Source: Pseudactinotalea terrae
Lineage (GTDB): Bacteria > Actinomycetota > Actinomycetes > Actinomycetales > Beutenbergiaceae
Direction of reading: 5' to 3'
Assembly: GCF_009733845.1 (NCBI RefSeq)
Contig: NZ_WNXZ01000004.1
Coordinates: forward strand, 248,001-312,000
Length of the DNA stretch: 64,000 nt
Below, in pieces: positions 7,487 to 16,598 of this stretch (positions within the stretch are counted from its first letter, which is position 1; each line of letters opens with the position of its first letter). The position numbers and the translations under genes were made by a program. The notes under the pieces were generated by a model. It was not told where the DNA came from and did not search any database. It saw only the letters and a program-made list of their open reading frames with translations.

Positions 7487-8446
7487 ATGGCAGACGTCGA
7501 GGGGTTCGAGGACCTGCGCCCGTTGGTCTTCGCCATCGCGTACCGGATCCTCGGCACCGTGAGCGAGGCCGAGGACGCGGTGCAGGAGACGTGGCTGCGC
7601 TACGAGGCCTCGGGCGTCGAGCCGGACTCCCTGAAGTCCTATCTGGCCACCATCGTGACGCGGGTGTCGATCGACGTGCTCCGCTCGGCCCGGATGAGGC
7701 GGGAGACGTACGTCGGCCCCTGGTTTCCTGAGCCGGTGCTCACGGACGTGCAGCCGGGTGATCGCTCGGCAGACGTGCTCACCGGTGACCCGGCGGCCGC
7801 CGCCGAGCTCGCCGACTCGGTCTCCATGGCGGCGCTGCTGCTGCTCGAGCGACTCAGCCCGCTGGAGCGCGCCGTCTTCGTGATGCGCGAGGTGTTCCGA
7901 TTCGACTACGACGACGTCGCGGCCGCCGTGGGCCGGTCTGAACCCGCGTGCCGCCAGCTCGCAGCTCGGGCACGCCGCCACATGGAGCAGGGCAAACCTC
8001 GTTTCGAGGCCGACCGCCGCAAGCGTGAGGAGCTCGCCGACCGGTTCTTCGACGCACTGTCCGCAGGTGACCTCGACGCCTTGCAGGCACTGCTGGCTGC
8101 CGATGTGGAGGCAGTGAACGACGGCGGTGGGGTGGCCGGAGGAGCGGGTGGCACCTTTGGTGCCGAGCGGGCTGCGCGGATCCTGCTGGCAGCCGTGCCG
8201 CCGCTGCTGGCGGCAGGCGCCAGCATGGAACGCCGCGAGATCAACGGCCACCCGGGCGCCGTCATGCACGACCACGTCGGCGACATCGTCGGCACCTGGA
8301 CGCTCGAGATCCTCGACGACAAGGTGATCGGCATCCGGTCGATCACCTCACCGAGCAAGCTGCAGCACCTCGGGCCTGTCGGCGACCTGCGCACCGCACT
8401 GAAGCGGCGTCAGGCCGCTCGCCGGGCCCAGCGGGGTGAGCGGTAG
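7487..8446 (+). CDS. sigJ: ECF41-group (SigJ-like) RNA polymerase sigma factor
   Basis: A 319-residue extracytoplasmic-function sigma factor. Region sigma-2 (about 8-75: L-V-F-A-I-A-Y-R-I-L-G, D-A-V-Q-E-T-W-L-R) and region sigma-4 (about 110-165: L-S-P-L-E-R-A-V-F-V-M-R-E-V) are followed by a SnoaL-like C-terminal extension (about 185-300). That extension contains N-D-G-G-G (about 211) and S-P-S-K-L (about 287). These correspond to the D-G-G-G-K and N-P-D-K-L motifs by which ECF41 proteins control their own activity without a separate anti-sigma factor. ECF41 genes normally neighbour a carboxymuconolactone-decarboxylase, oxidoreductase or epimerase gene. Here the partner is a divergent DoxX-like gene with a matching promoter. 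The inducing signal is unknown. Confidence 0.88.
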   Translation: MADVEGFEDLRPLVFAIAYRILGTVSEAEDAVQETWLRYEASGVEPDSLKSYLATIVTRVSIDVLRSARMRRETYVGPWFPEPVLTDVQPGDRSADVLTGDPAAAAELADSVSMAALLLLERLSPLERAVFVMREVFRFDYDDVAAAVGRSEPACRQLAARARRHMEQGKPRFEADRRKREELADRFFDALSAGDLDALQALLAADVEAVNDGGGVAGGAGGTFGAERAARILLAAVPPLLAAGASMERREINGHPGAVMHDHVGDIVGTWTLEILDDKVIGIRSITSPSKLQHLGPVGDLRTALKRRQAARRAQRGER

Positions 8447-8474
8447 CGGACGCTGCCTGCGGCATGATGACTCG

Positions 8475-9284
8475 GTGGTCGAGAACGCACCCGTCCTGAT
8501 CGAGGAGCTCGATCGCCGCAAGGCCGCGCTGGCGTCCGCCCCCGGCGCACCCCAGGCCGAGATGGCGCTCTGGGAGTCCGCGGCCCAGCTCGGCGTCTGG
8601 CACGTCGTCAACCGCGGAACCCCCGATCAACCGAGCCCGAGCGGGTTCGAGATCGATGGCATCGGGCGACTGCTCGCCGTGTACAGCACCAGGGCCAGGG
8701 CGGCGGCCGTGGCGGGAGAGGGCGGTACCGTGCTCGCCGTGCCGATGCCGCAGGCGCTCGACTGGCTGGCATCGTTCGCGTCGCGTGGTGTCACGGGCAT
8801 CACCCTCGACCACCCGGGCCCGTGGACCCCGCTGCCCAACCTGCGCTACTTCAAGCAGTGGGTCCCGAAGTCACAGTCGGCCGTGACCACCGGCCCGATC
8901 GTGGTCGCTCCGCAGGTCCAAGCAGCCACCGACGCCTATGCGGCCGACCAGAACGACCAGACCTACGCGGCGGTGGTCCGGCAGATCGCCGCCGCGGACC
9001 TGTTCGTCGTGCTCGATCCGCGAGGCGACGGCACGACCCCGACCAGCATCGTCAACGGCCGGGGTGAGCGAGTCCTGATGGCCTTCACCGACTCCGAGCG
9101 CGTGAAAGGGATCTACGGCGGCAAGGCCGTCCAGGTGCAGGCGCGCGCGGGCGGCGAGATCCTCAGGCTGGTCGGGGAGCAGTTCGACGTCCTCGTCCTC
9201 GACCCGCAGCACCCGTCGTCGTTCGCTGCGACCCCGGAGTGGATCCGCAGGGCGCTCGACGGCGGCGGGGCGGGCGGGCGCTAG
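8475..9284 (+). CDS. SseB-like protein with two SseB-type modules
   Basis: A roughly 269-residue protein. Two segments look like SseB N-terminal-type modules: L-L-A-V-Y-S-T-R (about 60) through W-T-P-L-P-N-L, and V-L-M-A-F-T-D-S-E-R-V (about 200) through the end. SseB-family proteins in actinobacteria have no defined biochemical role. The start is uncertain. GTG at 8475 is chosen because it begins clear coding sequence, while GTG at 8436 would overlap the sigma gene by 11 bases. Neither has a convincing ribosome-binding site, so translational coupling to the sigma gene is possible. Confidence 0.7.
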   Translation: MVENAPVLIEELDRRKAALASAPGAPQAEMALWESAAQLGVWHVVNRGTPDQPSPSGFEIDGIGRLLAVYSTRARAAAVAGEGGTVLAVPMPQALDWLASFASRGVTGITLDHPGPWTPLPNLRYFKQWVPKSQSAVTTGPIVVAPQVQAATDAYAADQNDQTYAAVVRQIAAADLFVVLDPRGDGTTPTSIVNGRGERVLMAFTDSERVKGIYGGKAVQVQARAGGEILRLVGEQFDVLVLDPQHPSSFAATPEWIRRALDGGGAGGR

Positions 9285-9300
9285 CGGGTGCCGCGAACGC

Positions 9301-11544
9301 TCACGCCGCGCGCCATGTCCTCAGCGAGACCACGTGCGCGCAGCGGGCGCCGTTCGTCGCGGTCACGACGAGCCGCACCATGCTCGCCTGCACAGGTGCG
9401 TCGAGCAGGTGTCGGCGGTGGCGTGCCCGATTCCCGGCGACGTCGGCGAGAACGGACGTACCGCCGTCGGGCATCACGGCCTCGATCCGGTAGTCGCGCA
9501 CGAGCGTCGGCAGCACCTCGTGCGGCGTGGTGTGGTGGTGGAGGTTGATGAGGTCGACGTCGACATCGTCGTCCAGCACCACGCTCACCTCGCCGACCAT
9601 GACCGGCTGCGGCCACGTGAGCTCGATCGTCGGCTCCGGGTCCTGCGTGAGCGGCTGCGAGCTCCACAGCTGCGGGCCGCCGTAGGGGCGCTGATAGCCA
9701 CCCACCACCAGCTCCGGGCGGTACGCGGCCGTGTGCTCCACGCGCAGGCACGGCACACCTTCGTCACGCATCGGCTTCCACGGTCGCCACTCCTGGTTGG
9801 CGTCGGCGGGCGGGTCGTCGCGCAACCTGAAGGCCACGACGCCGGGCGGGACGTCGTTGCTGAGGTGCGCGCGCAGGCCAACACCGCGCATGACGACGAA
9901 CGCGTTGCGCGCCCGGTCCGGCTGCCACGCGAGCGGGACGGTCAGCCACTGCTTCTCACCGGCAGCCACCGGGACCGCGACCTGCTGCACCAGCTCGTCC
10001 GGCAGGTAGTTCTGCGGACGGCTGGTCGTATGGATCTCGACCACCAGCTCGGCCGCTGCGTCGGCGTCGAGCAGCAGCTCCAGGTCGCCGAGCGCGGGGT
10101 CCGCCGGTAGCACGACCGCCAGGGGAGTGGCCAGATCGTGCGTGGACCCGGGTGCGTCCACCACGATCGAGGTGAGCGTCGATGACGCGGTGACCCCCGC
10201 CGTCAGGGCCAGATCGGCCTCGTCGGTGTGCTCCAGCCCCATCACCGAGGCGTCCGACCGCACCAGGGCCTTGCGCACCAGGTCGAAGCGCTCGGTCGCG
10301 AGCTCACGCGGGCTCAGCCGTTCCTCGACGGCGATCGCGGCCGCGAGCCCGGCGGCCTCGCCGATGACAGCGCACGTGGCCATCACGCGCGTCGAGCCGA
10401 ACGCCACGTGCGTGGCTGAGATGTCGCGCCCGGCCATCCACATGTTGCCGACGTTGCGCGAGTACAAGCTGCGCAGCGGCACGTGGTAGACGCCGTCGGA
10501 GTACCAGTGCCGCGACCCGGGCTCGCTCGCGTACACACCGCCGGCCGGGTGGAGGTCGATCGACCAGCCACCGAACGCGACCCGGTCCTCGAACTCCTCC
10601 TGACCGAGGATGTCGTGCTGAGTCAGCACGTGGTCTCCCACGAACCGTCGGTACTCGCGCTTGCCCGGGACCGCGCCGATCCACTCGAGGGTGAGGGTGT
10701 CGGCGTCGAACTCGCCCGAGTTCTTGATGTGGTCCCAGATGCCGTAGCAGACGGCCTGCAGCTCGTCGCGAATCCGCTCGTTGTCGGCCACGATGTCCAG
10801 CTCGCCGCCCCACTCGATCCACCAGTAGGCGCATCCGTACGCGTCGACACGGATCGGGCGGGTGGAGGGGATCGCCGTCGTGCTGATGTCCTTGCTGAAG
10901 GACGGCGGCACGAACTTCTCGGGGCGACCGGTGTCGCGCGAGTAGAACAGGATCGTCGAGCCGAGGGTGTTGCCGTCAGGCACCTCAGGTGCCCACGCCT
11001 CACCGGTCTCGGCGCGCGACTCGCGGCCGGTGCGGTGCTCGGCGCCCGCGAGATAACCGATGAGGCCATCTCCGGTCGCGTCGATGAAGGATGGCGAGGT
11101 GAAGGTGATGACCTTCTCCGACCCCATCTGGAAGCCGGTGACCGAGCTGATGCTGATGCCCGACGGCGACTCCTGGGTGGTCAGGTCTCTCACGTCGGTG
11201 TTGAGGTACAGCGCGATGTTCGGCTCGGCGCGCACGGCCTCGAGCACCACCAGGTCCCAGTAGTAGGGGTTGCCCTGCGGGTTCCGGAACTGGTTCTCGA
11301 CGAACAGCTCACCCATGATGCCGGTCTCGCGTGCGAGGCTCTGCTGTCCGTGCGCGAGCGCACCGCACACCCAGACGCGCACCTCGCTGGAGGAGTTGCC
11401 ACCGAGCACGGGGCGATTCTGGACCAGCGCGACGGTCGCGCCCTGGCGGGCCGCGGCGATCGCGGCGCACACGCCGGCGAGGCCACCGCCCACCACGGTG
11501 AGGTCGGTGTGGACGTCCTGCTGGTCGAGCCGAGCGGTGGTCAT
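9301..11544 (-). CDS. FAD-dependent oxidoreductase (FAD_oxidored type) with C-terminal extension
   Basis: A 747-residue flavoprotein. The N-terminal dinucleotide-binding loop is V-V-G-G-G-L-A-G-V-C-A (about 17-27), followed by R-P-V-L-G-G-N-S-S-S-E and F-I-D-A-T-G-D-G. The motif W-M-A-G-R-D-I-S-A-T-H-V-A (about 395) is usual in the Pfam FAD_oxidored group, whose members are often annotated as succinate-dehydrogenase/fumarate-reductase-like. Residues about 480-747 form an extra beta-rich region of unknown role. No signal peptide is visible. The stop of the RpiR-type regulator overlaps its ATG (ATGA), so the pair is co-translated and under local sugar- or acid-responsive control. Confidence 0.8.
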   Translation of the reverse strand: MTTARLDQQDVHTDLTVVGGGLAGVCAAIAAARQGATVALVQNRPVLGGNSSSEVRVWVCGALAHGQQSLARETGIMGELFVENQFRNPQGNPYYWDLVVLEAVRAEPNIALYLNTDVRDLTTQESPSGISISSVTGFQMGSEKVITFTSPSFIDATGDGLIGYLAGAEHRTGRESRAETGEAWAPEVPDGNTLGSTILFYSRDTGRPEKFVPPSFSKDISTTAIPSTRPIRVDAYGCAYWWIEWGGELDIVADNERIRDELQAVCYGIWDHIKNSGEFDADTLTLEWIGAVPGKREYRRFVGDHVLTQHDILGQEEFEDRVAFGGWSIDLHPAGGVYASEPGSRHWYSDGVYHVPLRSLYSRNVGNMWMAGRDISATHVAFGSTRVMATCAVIGEAAGLAAAIAVEERLSPRELATERFDLVRKALVRSDASVMGLEHTDEADLALTAGVTASSTLTSIVVDAPGSTHDLATPLAVVLPADPALGDLELLLDADAAAELVVEIHTTSRPQNYLPDELVQQVAVPVAAGEKQWLTVPLAWQPDRARNAFVVMRGVGLRAHLSNDVPPGVVAFRLRDDPPADANQEWRPWKPMRDEGVPCLRVEHTAAYRPELVVGGYQRPYGGPQLWSSQPLTQDPEPTIELTWPQPVMVGEVSVVLDDDVDVDLINLHHHTTPHEVLPTLVRDYRIEAVMPDGGTSVLADVAGNRARHRRHLLDAPVQASMVRLVVTATNGARCAHVVSLRTWRAA

Positions 11545-12404
11545 CGTGGGTTCTCCGAGTCGGGGTGCAGCAGGTCGTGGAGCCGGCCGAGCGAGTCGGG
11601 CGTGCGTTGGGCCACCAGCAGCCAGAGCAGCGAGCAGGCGAGGGTGTCGCTGGCGCGACCGGCGAACACCGACGTCCAGGTGGTGCTGCGCACGCCGGTG
11701 CCGAGGACGTGATCGGCCTTCGCCGCGAGCGGGCCGTCGGGATCTCCCGTGACCAGCGCGGTGTGTGCGCCGCGGGCGGCAGCTCGGTCGATCAGATCGG
11801 CCGAGTCCGGATCGGCGCCGGAACGGGAGAGCACCAGCAGCAGGTCGTGCTCTCCCACCATGCCTGCTGCGACCCGTGCCGCAGTGGCATCGGCGTGCAG
11901 CCACACCGCGATCCCGAGCCGCAGCAGGCGCAGCCGTAGCTCCTCAAGAGCGATGGCATCGGCCCAGCCGCCGTGCAGGAGCACCCTGGGCGCCGCTGCG
12001 ATCAGCGAGGCGATCGTGTCCGCAGTCGCGGCGTCGAGCCGGGCGAGGCTCGCCTGTGCCGCCCGATGCTGCTGCGCGGCGAGGCCCTCGAGGAGACGCT
12101 GCGGCGGGTCGTCCGCTTTCAGCTCGGTGCCGATGTCCCGCTCCCAGCCGCCCTGCAGGGCGCGGCCGTGCTCGGTGGCCAGCGCGGCGCGCAGGTCAGG
12201 AAAGCCCTCGTAGCCGAGGCGGGCGGCTAGCCGGGAGACGGTCGACGGCGCCACGCCGCACTCCTGCGCCAGCACGGTGACCGAGGCCCGGGCGGCACGC
12301 TCGGGTTCGTGCAGCAGGTGCTCGGCCAGGCGGCGTGCCGCGCCGCGCAGCGAGGGGAGTGCCTCGCGCAACGAGTCGGTCGGGTTGGTGGCGGCGCTGT
12401 CCAT
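11541..12404 (-). CDS. MurR/RpiR family transcriptional regulator
   Basis: A 287-residue regulator. The N-terminal helix-turn-helix (HTH_6) lies at about 35-75, with V-L-A-Q-E-C-G-V-A-P-S-T-V-S-R-L as recognition segment. A C-terminal SIS domain (about 120-260; V-L-L-H-G-G-W-A-D-A and L-V-L-S-R-S-G-A) would bind a phosphosugar-like effector. It is the first gene of a two-gene operon with the FAD oxidoreductase. A perfect 15-base palindrome 45 bases upstream is a likely autoregulatory operator. D(-)-tartrate dehydratase is encoded just upstream on the same strand, so the effector may derive from a related acid or sugar; that link is inferred only from position. Confidence 0.88.
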   Translation of the reverse strand: MDSAATNPTDSLREALPSLRGAARRLAEHLLHEPERAARASVTVLAQECGVAPSTVSRLAARLGYEGFPDLRAALATEHGRALQGGWERDIGTELKADDPPQRLLEGLAAQQHRAAQASLARLDAATADTIASLIAAAPRVLLHGGWADAIALEELRLRLLRLGIAVWLHADATAARVAAGMVGEHDLLLVLSRSGADPDSADLIDRAAARGAHTALVTGDPDGPLAAKADHVLGTGVRSTTWTSVFAGRASDTLACSLLWLLVAQRTPDSLGRLHDLLHPDSENPR

Positions 12405-12448
12405 CCCGCACAGACTAATGCATCTCGGTTGCTAGGGCAGCAGTCGAC

Positions 12449-12463
12449 CGCACAAGTTGTGCG
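12449..12463. promoter_or_regulatory. Probable RpiR operator
   Basis: CGCACAA-G-TTGTGCG is a perfect 7-bp inverted repeat around one central base. It lies in the 72-base gap between the tartrate dehydratase stop and the regulator ATG. Position and symmetry fit a dimeric MurR/RpiR-type repressor controlling its own operon. Confidence 0.55.
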
Positions 12464-12476
12464 ATTCGTGTCACGG

Positions 12477-13673
12477 CTACCGGAGGTCCGCCACGAGCTC
12501 AGCCATCGTGGCGCGCAGGTCCTTCTTGCCCTCGAACCCGATCCCGGGCAGCTCGGGCAGGGTGACGTACCCGCTCTCGAGCGCGACGCCGTCGGGAAAG
12601 CCGCCGAACGGCTGGAACAGGTCCGGATAGGACTCGTTGCCTCCCAGCCCCAGGCCGGCCGCGATGTTGAGCGACATCTGGTGCCCGCCGTGCGGGATGC
12701 AGCGCGACTGCGACCAGCCGTGCTCCTGCAGCATCTCGAGCGTGCGCAGGTACTCCACGAGCCCGTAGCTGAGCGCGCAGTCGAGCTGCAACCAGTCCCG
12801 GTCCGCCCGCAGCCCGCCGTAGCGGATGAGGTTGCGGGCATCGACGGTCGAGAACAGGTTCTCGCCGGTCGCGAGCGCCCCCTGGTACGCCGCCGCCACC
12901 TCAGCGTTCAGCGCGTAGTCGAGCGGGTCGCCGGGCTCCTCGAACCAGAACAGGTCGTACTCGGACAGCGCCGAGGCGGAGGCGAGCGCGGCCGGCAGGT
13001 CGAGCCTGCCGTTGGCGTCGACCGCGAGGTGCTGGCCGGGCTCGAGCTTCTCGAGCACCGCCTCGATCCGACGGCGATCGGTATCGAGATCGGCGCCCGC
13101 GATCTTCATCTTGACGACCGTGTAGCCCAGGTCGAGATAGCTGCGCATCTCGTCCTGCAGCGCGCGCAGGTCCTTGTCGGGGTAGTAGTAGCCGCCGGCG
13201 GCGTACACGAACACGCGGGGGTCGGCTGAGCCGTTCCCGTGACGCTCGGCCAGCAGCCGGAACAGCGGCTGCTGCTCGATCTTCGCCACGGCGTCCCACA
13301 CCGCCATGTCGATCGTCCCGACGGCGACCGACCGTTCCCCGTGCCCGCCCGGCTTCTCGTTGGTCATCATGGCCGCCCAGACCGCGCCGGGGTCGAGGTT
13401 CTGCCCGGTCGGGTCGAGCAGCGACTCCGGGTCGGCCGCCAGCACGCGTGGGATGAAGCGGTCCCGCATCATGGGCCCCTGCCCGTAGCGGCCGTTCGAG
13501 TTGAAGCCGAAGCCCACCACCGGTCGGCCGTCGCGGATCACGTCGGTGACCACCGCCACCAGGCTGAGCGTCATCTGGCTGAAGTCGATGTAGGCGTTCC
13601 GGATCGGCGAGCTGATCGGGAAGGTCTGCTCGCGGATCTCGACGATTCTCGGCGGTGCGCTCACCCTTGGCAT
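12477..13673 (-). CDS. tarD: D(-)-tartrate dehydratase (enolase superfamily)
   Basis: A 398-residue member of the mandelate-racemase subgroup that closely follows Bradyrhizobium D-tartrate dehydratase in recognisable blocks: S-S-P-I-R-N-A-Y-I-D-F, N-E-K-P-G-G-H-G-E-R-S, F-V-Y-A-A-G-G-Y-Y-Y-P. Catalytic features are the K-M-K pair (188/190), metal ligands in A-V-D-A-N-G (Asp219), F-E-E (245/246) and G-E-N (271), and the catalytic His in C-I-P-H-G-G-H. The reaction dehydrates D-tartrate to oxaloacetate. It is cytoplasmic. The ATG at 13673 is followed immediately by coding sequence of the expected length. No tartrate transporter is visible next to it. Confidence 0.9.
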   Translation of the reverse strand: MPRVSAPPRIVEIREQTFPISSPIRNAYIDFSQMTLSLVAVVTDVIRDGRPVVGFGFNSNGRYGQGPMMRDRFIPRVLAADPESLLDPTGQNLDPGAVWAAMMTNEKPGGHGERSVAVGTIDMAVWDAVAKIEQQPLFRLLAERHGNGSADPRVFVYAAGGYYYPDKDLRALQDEMRSYLDLGYTVVKMKIAGADLDTDRRRIEAVLEKLEPGQHLAVDANGRLDLPAALASASALSEYDLFWFEEPGDPLDYALNAEVAAAYQGALATGENLFSTVDARNLIRYGGLRADRDWLQLDCALSYGLVEYLRTLEMLQEHGWSQSRCIPHGGHQMSLNIAAGLGLGGNESYPDLFQPFGGFPDGVALESGYVTLPELPGIGFEGKKDLRATMAELVADLR

Positions 13674-13819
13674 TCAACTGCACGGTGACGGCGGGCGGCA
13701 GCCCGATCGGGGTACCGTTTGCTCGTCTGACGTGCCCGCCCGGCGGGACGACTCCGCGGTCCAGTGAGGGCGGGACTCGGCGATTCTTGCGGGTGCACGG
13801 ACATCACCAGGAGGGTGAT

Positions 13820-16417
13820 GTGGGCAGCAACACGGCGACGCCGCAGGACCAGCGACTGATGACGGGGGTGATCGATCGGCCACGGCTGAGACAACGCCTG
13901 GAAGCGCCTGCTCCCCGGATCTGTGTGCTCCGCGCTGCGAGCGGAGCGGGCAAGACCACCCTGCTGCGTACCTGGATCGTGACGCGCGGCGAGCGCGAAC
14001 GGCTCGTGTGGGTGACGGTGAGCACCGCGCTCGAGTCGGCTGCGACCTTCTGGACCCGCGTCGCGGAGGCGGCGCGCCGGGGTGGTCAGCTCGACCCATC
14101 GGCCGCCCGGTCGTTGGTGCGCCGACTGGCTGCGGATCCGGAACCGATCGGTACGGTCATCGATTTCCTCCGTGATGCCGGCGAGCTCACCCTGGTCGTC
14201 GACGCCTACGAGAAGCTCGGCGAGCGGATGGCTGCGGAGATCGACGAGGAGCTGCTCCGCCTCGTCGAGGAGGTTCCCGGCTTCCGCGCCATCGTCGCGA
14301 CGCGAGGCGGCACCGGTCTCACGGACCCCTCGCTGCGGATCCGTGATCGCGTGCACGTGATCGACGATCGTGACCTGGCGATGACCGAGGCTGAGGTCGA
14401 GGACCTGATGACGCTCCACCTCGGTGACGAGGCGCGACGGTCGGCACGGGAGGCTACGGACGTCACCGGTGGGTACGCGCTCGCAGTCCGCGCCCTGATC
14501 CTTGCGATGTCCGCCGGAGGTGGTGTCCCGGAGGGCAGCAGCTACGCCTGGGGCGATCTCGTTGCTGCCGATCTCCGCTCCCAGCTTCCCGACAGATCGA
14601 TCGAACGGTTCGTCGCACTCACGAGCGTGCCCCAGTACTTCGACCCGCAGCTGGCGACGCGGTTGGCCGGCCGGAACGACGTCGTGGCGACCCTCACCGC
14701 GCTCGAGCGGCAGGGCTTCGGGAGGTGGATCCCCTACGCGCCCGATCGGCCCGTGTTCCAGTATGTCGACGCCGTGCGCGACACCTTTCGCCGCGAGCTT
14801 CGCGAGCGTGACCGCGCGGGTCACCGGCGCGCGGCCGCCACCGCCGCGCGCTGGCTCCATGAGCAGGATGACCACGAGTCGGCGTTCGAGCTCGCGATCC
14901 TCGGCGAGGACTACGCGCTGGCCGGGGAGATCTTCGTCAGCCTGCTGCGGACCTACCCGGAGAGCTATGCGACAGATCGCCTGCTGCCGCAGCTGGAACG
15001 GCTTCCGCGCCGCGTGCTGAGGCTCCATCCGATCCTGGCCTTCGCCCTTGGCCTGGCTCAGATGGCGAACCCCGTGCTGCGCACCGCCGCACCGGCGACC
15101 TTCCAGATCGCGGCGCGGCAGCCTGTCGACGGTCGCATCCTCGGCCTCCGGCTCGACAGATTCGTGGCGACGAGCGTGCGTGCCGTCAGCCTCCGACTCG
15201 CGGGGAGGTTCGACGACGCTGCCCGGCTCACCCAGGTCGCGGTCGGCGAGCTCGACTCACTGAGCGATGCCGAGCACGACGAGTTCCGGGAGCCGATCGC
15301 GATGATGCTCCGACAGCTCAGCTACTCGCTGCTGCAGGGTGGCCGGTACGACGAGGCGCTTGCCACGATGGTGCGGTCGGCCACGATGACCAGGGTCCGC
15401 GCCACACGCAACTATGCGCTGGCCTACGTCGTGGGGGCGAGCGGGCACCGCGGTCATCTGAGGTTCCTGCGAGAGGCGCGCGCCCAGATCGACGCCTCCG
15501 CGTGGCCGCGCAACCACGAGGAGAGCTATCTCAACGCGATGACCCTGGTCGGGGAGGGCCACGCCTTTCTTGACGACGGCGACCCGTCGGCTGCCCTCGA
15601 GCGCGTGCGGAAGGTGGCGACGGTGAGCAGGCTCTCCGAGTTCTGGCCGTTCGTCACTGCTGTCGGCCTCCACGCGAACCTCGTCCTCGGGCGCGGGCTG
15701 CCGGAGGCGCGTCGGGTCGAGGCGGAGCTGTCCGCGCACTTCCCACCCCCGGGCGTCGGCGACAACGTGGGCACTCGGTCGGTGCTCAACCTGCTGGCGA
15801 TCGCGTGGCTGGCGGCGGGCAGGATCGCGAAGGCCGAGCGCATCATCGGTGAGCAGCGTCGCCGGGATGCGGAGATCGTGCCGGCACGGCTCGTGCACGC
15901 CCTGGTGACGAACCGGTCGGCGAGCGGTGTCGAACGGCTCGCCACGTGGCTTGCGCTCGAGGGGCACACGACCCGCTCGCGGGCAGCCACGTTGGTGCTC
16001 GGCGCCGCCGTCGCGCTCCGGGCCGGCGCCGCCGAGCTGGCGCGCCCGCTGGTCCATGAGGCGTTCGACCTCTACCGCAACCACGGGCTCACCGCTCATC
16101 TCGACCTTCTCCCGACTGTCGATCGCGACGCCTTGTCCGGCCTCGTCGCCGGCGACCGCGATATCGTCGCCCACCTTCGGTCGCGCGGTGGTGCCGGCAT
16201 CCCGGGAACCGTCACGACAGTCAGGTTGAGCAGACGTGAGCATGTGGTGCTCACCGTGCTGATGACGACCGCGTCCAGGGACGACATCGCCGCTCGCCTG
16301 TCGGTCTCGGCGAACACCGTGAAGTCGCAGCTGCGCAGCATCTACCGCAAGCTCGGCGTCTCCACCCGTGCTGATGCGCTGCGAGCCGCCATCGAGCTCG
16401 ACCTGATCACAGGGTGA
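13820..16417 (+). CDS. Large MalT-like LuxR family transcriptional regulator
   Basis: An 865-residue signal-transduction ATPase with a LuxR-type output domain. The P-loop A-A-S-G-A-G-K-T-T-L-L is at about 39-49. A STAND-type NTPase region and a long helical, TPR-like region (about 300-780) follow. The C-terminal LuxR helix-turn-helix runs from L-S-R-R-E-H to S-T-R-A-D-A-L (about 803-860). GTG at 13820 is chosen because AGGAGGG precedes it at ideal spacing. ATG at 13859 would drop 13 residues. It reads in the same direction as the downstream surface-protein gene, 181 bases away, and may regulate it, but that is only positional inference. Confidence 0.85.
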   Translation: MGSNTATPQDQRLMTGVIDRPRLRQRLEAPAPRICVLRAASGAGKTTLLRTWIVTRGERERLVWVTVSTALESAATFWTRVAEAARRGGQLDPSAARSLVRRLAADPEPIGTVIDFLRDAGELTLVVDAYEKLGERMAAEIDEELLRLVEEVPGFRAIVATRGGTGLTDPSLRIRDRVHVIDDRDLAMTEAEVEDLMTLHLGDEARRSAREATDVTGGYALAVRALILAMSAGGGVPEGSSYAWGDLVAADLRSQLPDRSIERFVALTSVPQYFDPQLATRLAGRNDVVATLTALERQGFGRWIPYAPDRPVFQYVDAVRDTFRRELRERDRAGHRRAAATAARWLHEQDDHESAFELAILGEDYALAGEIFVSLLRTYPESYATDRLLPQLERLPRRVLRLHPILAFALGLAQMANPVLRTAAPATFQIAARQPVDGRILGLRLDRFVATSVRAVSLRLAGRFDDAARLTQVAVGELDSLSDAEHDEFREPIAMMLRQLSYSLLQGGRYDEALATMVRSATMTRVRATRNYALAYVVGASGHRGHLRFLREARAQIDASAWPRNHEESYLNAMTLVGEGHAFLDDGDPSAALERVRKVATVSRLSEFWPFVTAVGLHANLVLGRGLPEARRVEAELSAHFPPPGVGDNVGTRSVLNLLAIAWLAAGRIAKAERIIGEQRRRDAEIVPARLVHALVTNRSASGVERLATWLALEGHTTRSRAATLVLGAAVALRAGAAELARPLVHEAFDLYRNHGLTAHLDLLPTVDRDALSGLVAGDRDIVAHLRSRGGAGIPGTVTTVRLSRREHVVLTVLMTTASRDDIAARLSVSANTVKSQLRSIYRKLGVSTRADALRAAIELDLITG

Positions 16418-16449
16418 GGTTCCCGCACGCCACAGGGTGAAATCCCCGC
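16408..16449 (+). repeat. Two-copy tandem repeat, 23-bp period, at the end of the LuxR gene
   Basis: CACAGGGTGAGGTTCCCGC (16408-16426) recurs as CACAGGGTGAAATCCCCGC (16431-16449), with 16 of 19 positions identical. The first copy contains the LuxR gene stop codon and the second lies outside the gene. It looks like a small local duplication; a regulatory role is possible but unsupported. Confidence 0.5.
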
Positions 16450-16598
16450 TCCGGGGCGACGTCGTCATCGCTTCCTCCTCGGTGCAGGGGCGGCATGTCC
16501 GCTCTACTGACCGACGCCGCGCGGCCCGGTTGTGGAGGGGGGCCGGGGAACGATCTGCCGACGCACGCTGTCGGCATCGACACATGAGGAGCCTGGCT

